Assembly: GCF_017873415.1 (NCBI RefSeq)
Contig: NZ_JAGGKD010000014.1
Location: forward strand, 1 to 57,288
DNA: 57,288 nucleotides
Direction: 5' to 3'
Source: Methanolobus bombayensis
GTDB lineage: Archaea; Halobacteriota; Methanosarcinia; Methanosarcinales; Methanosarcinaceae
This document shows positions 52,767 to 57,288 of the stretch, piece by piece. Below the pieces are notes generated by a model. The model saw only the letters and a program-made list of their open reading frames with translations. It ran no database searches and was not told the DNA's origin. Within the stretch, counting starts at the first letter, position 1; each line of letters begins with the position of its first letter. The position numbers and the translations under genes were made by a program.

Positions 52767-55094
52767 ATGTCACAACAGAAGATCGATACCATTACTCGGA
52801 AGATGATCACAGCTTCAAATCATTTTCAGAAGAACAATTATAAGAAGGCCCTGAAGGTTCTGGAAGAGGCAGAGGTTGCTGCAAAGGAGGAAAACCTCCC
52901 TGATCTGGTCTCCAGAACCTTAATATTAAAAGGTAATGTTTTAGAGGCGGATTTTAGTATAAATGAAGCTTTAAATACTTATGATGAGGCTTTTAAGATC
53001 TCATCCCGTCTTTTTTTAGAAAAACCTGATAATTATGATCGCCAGATGATCCTTGAAGGAAGCATCACCGGAATTAGGGATACTCTGCATTCTACAGATG
53101 ATATCGAAGAGGCAGTAAGGATATGTGAAAAACATGAGGCTGTTCTTCTAAGAGTATGCGATGTATTAATGGAGCACGATCTTGGTAGTGAAGAGGACAT
53201 CGATTATCATCTTAATTATGTAGAAGCCCTGAACAATATTCTCATATGTTTTGGAATGGCTCAGATCCCAATAATAAAAGCTACATACGTATTGAAGGTC
53301 ATGGAAAAATACAGCCAGATATCATCAATGGATCCTGATCATTCTGATTTTGAGATGCTTGTACCGAGAATGGCAACAATGTACGGGGACTTTTTCATTT
53401 CCAACGAGGCTTTCGATGCTGCAAAGCAGGTTTACGATAAATATTTTGAACTGGCAGATAAGAGATATAGAGACGATCCCAATGATATGAACAATTTCAT
53501 ACCCTGGATCAGCTCACAGACATTAATAGGGGATTATTACAGCATTACCGGCCAGACAGATGATGCATATTCCTGTTTCTCTGAAATACGGGAACAACTT
53601 GCATCTCACTGTGAAAATGAGCCTGATAGTTCTGATCTTACTATCTGCAATATTATGCTTGCCAAAACATATGAAAAAACAGCATTGCTTTTTGAAGAGG
53701 AAGGAGACCTTGAACAGGCAGCTTCATATTTTGAGAGATCATTGCTTGTTTTTGAGCAAATGCAGAATCTGCCATCGGAATTTCTTTCAATGCAAGCTGA
53801 TGACATCAGTTCATTAGACCACATAGCTAAGTTCTTTGAAAATGTCGAAGACCTGGATAAAGCTGAAAGGGTTTATTTATTTGAAATAGGCATCTATGAA
53901 AGTCTGCTCAAAGCAGGAATAGATGAGACCGATAATAAATTATGCATTGCTGAGACCTTTGATCAGTTAGCTGCACTGTTTGATGAAAATGCCAGATCAG
54001 ATAAAGCAGAGGATTATTTCCAGAAAGAAATCGATATATACAGGGATCTGCGTGAGGAAGACCCTGATAAGACTGATTATGATGAATTCCTTGCAGGGAC
54101 TTTAAGGGAACTGGGAAGACTGTATTTTGAAATTGATTTTGAAAAGTCTCTGGGTTTTTATGAAGATGCCCTTGAGATATTTGAAGATCTTGTGGAACTG
54201 GACGAAAGTTTTGTAATAGGCTTTGCTAACACCCTTAAACAAATGGCTGTGCTTTATGCAGCATATGGGCAATTTGACGTGTCCCTGGAACATTTAACTG
54301 AATCTTCAGATGTACTGCACAGCTTATCAGATGAAGACGGAAGTACTGACTACGCTGTAGCCAGAGAGCTGGCTGATATATATTTTGCTATGTCTGGCAT
54401 CTACGAAGAGCTCGATGATCCTGAAAGTGAACAGGAATACTTTTTGAGTGCAGTTGACAGGTATGCAGGTATTCTTCAGGATGCTGATATTGACACTGAA
54501 AACAAAATGATTGCGACTATGGGGATGATGCTAAAAGAGCATTATTATATGGAACTGGAAAAATACGATAAGGCAAAGAACTTAGTCGAGCTTTATCATG
54601 AGTTCTACGAAGACATGTTTGAAAATGATACTAAGGATGATCCGGAGCTTCTCTTGTCCCTTGTTGCCTCCAATGAGGATCTTGGCAGAATCCATTACCA
54701 CTCCGGAGCATTTGATAGGTCAATTGAGTACTATTTAAGATCGATATCCTTATTGGAAGAGATCATGGAATCACATCCTGATGATATCAGATATCTGGAA
54801 ATGATGGCAATTATCAGTATTACGCTTGGTATTGTTTCTAAAGCAAAAGGTGAGCCCGATCTTGCAAAACAGTGTTTTGAAAGGTCTCTGGAGATCCAGG
54901 CCAGAATGGTCGAAATTGAACCGTCCGTCAATATCTTTGATATAAAATGGGAGATCACCTGTTTAGAAGGATATGCAGATGTTCTGGAAGAACTGGGAAT
55001 GCGCGATGAGTCTAATGACTACAGGACCCTGGCTGAGGAAAAGCGCAGAATACTAGAGTTAGGGTCAAATGGTGATCTCATTGGTCCTGAATGA
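52767..55094 (+). CDS. Tetratricopeptide repeat protein
   Basis: 775 residues, nearly all helical, acidic, without signal peptide or membrane helix. TPR-like units recur about every 40 residues, for example NYKKALKVLEEAEVAAKEEN, GDLEQAASYFERSLLVFEQM, ARSDKAEDYFQKEIDIY and GEPDLAKQCFERSLEIQARM. Serves as a protein-binding scaffold. I chose ATG 52767 (MSQQKIDTIT), preceded by TAGG at six bases. The 76 codons in frame before it belong to the broken ATPase, so the longer frame from 52539 is a chance fusion. The ATPase and this gene may once have worked together, since STAND ATPases often carry TPRs; that is inference. Confidence 0.85.
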   Translation: MSQQKIDTITRKMITASNHFQKNNYKKALKVLEEAEVAAKEENLPDLVSRTLILKGNVLEADFSINEALNTYDEAFKISSRLFLEKPDNYDRQMILEGSITGIRDTLHSTDDIEEAVRICEKHEAVLLRVCDVLMEHDLGSEEDIDYHLNYVEALNNILICFGMAQIPIIKATYVLKVMEKYSQISSMDPDHSDFEMLVPRMATMYGDFFISNEAFDAAKQVYDKYFELADKRYRDDPNDMNNFIPWISSQTLIGDYYSITGQTDDAYSCFSEIREQLASHCENEPDSSDLTICNIMLAKTYEKTALLFEEEGDLEQAASYFERSLLVFEQMQNLPSEFLSMQADDISSLDHIAKFFENVEDLDKAERVYLFEIGIYESLLKAGIDETDNKLCIAETFDQLAALFDENARSDKAEDYFQKEIDIYRDLREEDPDKTDYDEFLAGTLRELGRLYFEIDFEKSLGFYEDALEIFEDLVELDESFVIGFANTLKQMAVLYAAYGQFDVSLEHLTESSDVLHSLSDEDGSTDYAVARELADIYFAMSGIYEELDDPESEQEYFLSAVDRYAGILQDADIDTENKMIATMGMMLKEHYYMELEKYDKAKNLVELYHEFYEDMFENDTKDDPELLLSLVASNEDLGRIHYHSGAFDRSIEYYLRSISLLEEIMESHPDDIRYLEMMAIISITLGIVSKAKGEPDLAKQCFERSLEIQARMVEIEPSVNIFDIKWEITCLEGYADVLEELGMRDESNDYRTLAEEKRRILELGSNGDLIGPE

Positions 55095-55140
55095 TAGTCG
55101 GTTTTGAGGGAAGATACAAGTCAACTACCCCGAAGCTAAA

Positions 55141-55257
55141 CAGGTTGTCCGACAATTACTATTGGTAATAATAAAAACCTTCATTTTCGATTTAAAGGCT
55201 TTAAATCCCTTCTTTTTCATATGATTTTGCCATAAAATGAAATTATCGGACAGCCTG
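55141..55257. mobile_element. MITE-like element, 117 bp, with TAAA target duplication
   Basis: The ends CAGGTTGTCCGACAATT and AATTATCGGACAGCCTG form a terminal inverted repeat of 17 bases with two mismatches. Both sides are flanked by TAAA (55137-55140 and 55258-55261), a 4-bp direct repeat as made by a transposase on insertion. The inside is AT-rich with no ORF. A non-autonomous element mobilised by a DDE transposase outside the window is the best reading. Confidence 0.7.
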
Positions 55258-55305
55258 TAAAGACCAAGGGGTTTTACGCTCCATTTATAAACTTTCTAGG
55301 TTTGA

Positions 55306-55521
55306 ATTCATCTTCTTTCTAATCCTGCATTTAAAGGAGCATTTAATGCATATATGGGCAGGGCTACTGGTATATCAATATTTGTGATGTCAGCGGAGGA
55401 GGGCTTCTTCAGATCTTTTTGGCACCAGTGGACCGGGTGCTTTATTGTTGTTCTTGTATCTGCGCTGATCTTCTGTTTTATCAGTGGCAAGAACTTGATC
55501 GAAAAGGGAATGATGATCTAA
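55306..55521 (+). pseudogene. C-terminal relic of a membrane transporter-like gene
   Basis: A 71-codon open frame reads SNPAFKGAFNAYMGRATGIS, then IFVMSAEEGFFRSFWHQWTG, then a helix CFIVVLVSALIFCFI and the tail SGKNLIEKGMMI before TAA. The helix and basic tail look like the last segment of a permease (MFS-like is a guess). No start or upstream part remains, and the MITE-like element lies 45 bp before it. Confidence 0.5.
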
Positions 55522-55552
55522 ATAGCATTAATTATGGCAGAAAAATGCCTTG

Positions 55553-56869
55553 TCAATTAGAGAGCAACCAGTACCATAGCGGAATGTACCTGATCTTCCC
55601 ACCATTAACCTTTTCCTCTCCAAAAACATCCGCTGTGATAATAGTTCCCTCTTTGATCCTGAATTTCTTCATCCCTGCAAGAAGGCCTTTTATCTCGCGC
55701 TTTTTTGTTTCCGGATCGGACATATCTGAGCAGACCTGTATCAATTCACTGGGTTCAAGTCCTTCCTTAATTATGAAATCTACCTCAAGACCTTTCTGAT
55801 CCTGCCAATAGTAGGTCTCTTTACCGGAGCGTAGAATATGCAGGAAGGTGATGTTCTCATATAGTCTTCCGATATCAGATGACAACTTAAATGAAACTGC
55901 ATTGATCATGCCTGTATCAATGCAATAGAGCTTTTTTGGCTTGTTCATTTGCTGCTTAAGGGATTCCTCATAGTGGGTTAAACTGAAAAGCAGGAAAGCG
56001 TCTTCAAGATATGCAATATAATCTATTATTGTATCTGTACTGAGGGAGGAGTAATTGGCAAACAAACGCCTGAGAGAGTTATATGTATGTGGTTTTGCTA
56101 TATTGGAAATACAAAAGAGCGCCAGATCCTTGAATATAAGGGGATTGCGTACACCGTACCTTGAGATGATATCGCGGTAAATTATATCGTCAAAATAAGA
56201 CTGCAATGTTTCACGATGCTGGACCGATGGATAAACAATTGTTTCGGGGAAACCTCCTTTTTCAAGGTATTCATTGAACATGCGTTTCATTTTTGGCTTG
56301 TCTTCGGAATAAGGAAGTGTTTTCAGGTCATACTCAACTTCATGATAATCAAGAAACTCTGCAAAACTGAAGGGGAACATTCTGGTACTGATATGTCTTC
56401 CAGTAAGCAATGTAGATATATCCTGGGATAACAGAGAGGCGTTGGAACCACTGATAACCATCTTTACATTTTGTTTCCTGTCATAGGTTCCTTTAACCCA
56501 GCGTTCCCATGAAGGAAAGTTCTGGACCTCATCAAGGAAAATATACAGAAGATTTTCTTCAGAGATCTTCTGAATCTCGCGAAAAGTCTCTATCAGTAAC
56601 TGGAGCTCATCACCATTTAAAGGTTGAAGACGGTCATCATCAAGGTTAAGGTACAGTATATTGCTTTTTGGCACGCCCTTATCAATCAGTTCGCAGATCA
56701 ACTGATACATGTAGTAGGTCTTTCCACATCTTCTTATGCCCACTATGTCATTTATATGGGGAGCATCGATGTTAAGGCCATACCTGCGCTTGTGCAGCAA
56801 TGGCAATGCTCTTCCCTGCCAGTCAATAATGGCACTTTTCAGCTTTTCCCTTGAGTCCACATATAACAA
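55553..56869 (-). CDS. AAA-family ATPase with DUF4143 domain
   Basis: 438 residues. An AAA_14 ATP-binding part carries the P-loop VGIRRCGKTYYMYQL (about 43-57), Walker B LLYIFLDEVQNFPSWERWV, and the sensor-like VISGSNASLLS; it is followed by the winged-helix segment (YNSLRRLFANYSSLSTDTIIDYI) and a DUF4143 nuclease-like C-terminus with WQDQKGLEVDFIIKEG. The chain ends IRYIPLWYWLLSN as usual. Such ATPases are very common in archaea; a role in DNA or toxin-like processes has been proposed but is not settled. The gene is intact, in contrast with the relic at 57040. Confidence 0.9.
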   Translation of the reverse strand: MLYVDSREKLKSAIIDWQGRALPLLHKRRYGLNIDAPHINDIVGIRRCGKTYYMYQLICELIDKGVPKSNILYLNLDDDRLQPLNGDELQLLIETFREIQKISEENLLYIFLDEVQNFPSWERWVKGTYDRKQNVKMVISGSNASLLSQDISTLLTGRHISTRMFPFSFAEFLDYHEVEYDLKTLPYSEDKPKMKRMFNEYLEKGGFPETIVYPSVQHRETLQSYFDDIIYRDIISRYGVRNPLIFKDLALFCISNIAKPHTYNSLRRLFANYSSLSTDTIIDYIAYLEDAFLLFSLTHYEESLKQQMNKPKKLYCIDTGMINAVSFKLSSDIGRLYENITFLHILRSGKETYYWQDQKGLEVDFIIKEGLEPSELIQVCSDMSDPETKKREIKGLLAGMKKFRIKEGTIITADVFGEEKVNGGKIRYIPLWYWLLSN

Positions 56870-57039
56870 GTATAGTATTTTTATTTATATACTTATCGAG
56901 TATGATCGATAAAAAATGCATATTTTGTTAAATATATTCGATATATTTGAGAGAGGATATATTTTTTTATTTTTCTTTTTTTTAATTACAAATTTCATAA
57001 TAACGGAGAGCGAGAGTATCACACAGGTAATTCAGGTAA
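56870..57039. other. AT-rich gap upstream of the DUF4143 gene
   Basis: 170 bases, holding the probable minus-strand promoter of the ATPase gene (TATA-like TATACTTGTTATATG around 56865-56880 and further strings near 56930) and then long T-runs near 56960-56985. No ORF. Confidence 0.35.
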
Positions 57040-57192
57040 CCCAGAGATTGCAGGTCTCTCCTAGAAGCTATGGACAGATACAAACTATCTGAAGGTCTTA
57101 TACTTACAGAAGACACAGAAGATCTTTCTGAGAAAGATGGCCCGAATATAATTGTGAAGCCTGTCTGGAAGGTTGCTGGAGTAAGTACTTGA
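57040..57192 (+). pseudogene. C-terminal relic of another DUF4143-type ATPase
   Basis: After a stop at 57037 the frame reads SLLEAMDRYKLSEGLILTED, then a charged loop and NIIVKPVWK before diverging to VAGVST-stop. That is the usual last strand and helix of DUF4143 ATPases, which normally end VWKWLL. Only about 45 codons remain. The break point lies within ten bases of the TnpB element end at 57195, so insertion there probably removed the final codons. Confidence 0.6.
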
Positions 57193-57194
57193 TA

Positions 57195-57288
57195 GTGAAC
57201 TACCCCTCCCTGCCAGCCTTCGGCTGTCGAGGAAGGAGCTTCCTACGAGTGTAAGTCTCATTTCGTTATCATTCTGTTGGGAATGATT
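57195..57288 (-). mobile_element. Right end of a third TnpB element, cut by the window edge
   Basis: On the minus strand the sequence runs GTAGGAAGCTCCTTCC, a stem-loop around GCCGAAGGC, GGGAGGGGTAGTTCAC and stops at 57195. This matches the right end of the element at 52341 in GGAAGCTCCTT and GTAGTTCAC. The tnpB of this copy should lie to the right of the window, reading toward it, and its guide would match 57194 and lower. Confidence 0.6.

Noticed and set aside
1-57288. CRISPR arrays, tRNA or rRNA genes
   Set aside because: No regularly spaced repeats were seen, no T-arm like GTTCRANNC in a cloverleaf setting, and no rRNA blocks.

Overview
The window looks like chromosomal DNA of a methanogenic archaeon of the Methanosarcinaceae (Methanolobus or Methanococcoides type; the genus is inference). 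The grounds are a PEF-CTERM surface protein with its archaeosortase, a citramalate-synthase/ilvBNC operon, a DUF1616 membrane protein, a cohesin/dockerin surface protein, AT-rich promoters with TATA boxes, and GGAGG/GGTGG-type ribosome binding sites. No rRNA, tRNA or CRISPR array was seen.

Layout. (1) 1-230: left edge of a TnpB-type insertion sequence reading out of the window, then the ilvC terminator. (2) 229-5160, minus strand: cimA-ilvB-ilvN-ilvC, branched-chain amino acid synthesis, with a promoter and a palindromic operator candidate. cimA has no ordinary start codon. (3) 5178-11847: an M42 aminopeptidase, then a protein-sorting cassette: a PEF-CTERM protein, a DUF1616 protein with a large outer domain, an HtpX-like protein whose zinc ligands are all replaced, a small membrane protein, and archaeosortase. 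(4) 12114-33186: a surface-glycan locus with a NodB-like deacetylase, FemAB-like transferase, sugar aminotransferases, hexapeptide and GNAT acyltransferases, six glycosyltransferase-type genes plus a truncated one, two flippases, rfbA/rfbB, two ATP-grasp enzymes and a PIG-L deacetylase. (5) 33618-38201: a 1527-residue secreted protein ending in cohesin and dockerin modules. (6) 38731-46173: a MraY-like GlcNAc-1-phosphate transferase, a zinc microprotein, an epimerase, a VanZ-like protein and a four-gene wbpA-B-E-D type operon for UDP-2,3-diacetamido-glucuronic acid, a known archaeal N-glycan sugar. (7) 46244-50774: a large hybrid histidine kinase and a YdjM-like membrane protein. (8) 50891-57288: a decayed island with an intact TnpB element and its guide-RNA end, an AAA/STAND ATPase relic, a TPR protein, a 117-bp MITE-like element with a target duplication, a transporter relic, an intact DUF4143 ATPase, a relic of a second one, and the end of another TnpB element.

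How it fits together: regions 3 to 6 read as one cell-envelope neighbourhood. Sugars are activated (rfbAB, wbpABED), modified (aminotransferases, acyltransferases, ATP-grasp ligases, deacetylases), assembled on lipid carriers (MraY-like enzyme, glycosyltransferases), flipped outward, and placed near proteins processed by archaeosortase. The adjacency of archaeosortase, a NodB-like deacetylase and a FemAB-like protein parallels bacterial exosortase/EPS loci. The points that most deserve a second look are the zinc-less HtpX homologue with an apparent ATT start, the possible aminoacylated dTDP-sugar route at 22.3-28.7 kb, and the TnpB elements with a conserved, covarying 5' leader hairpin.
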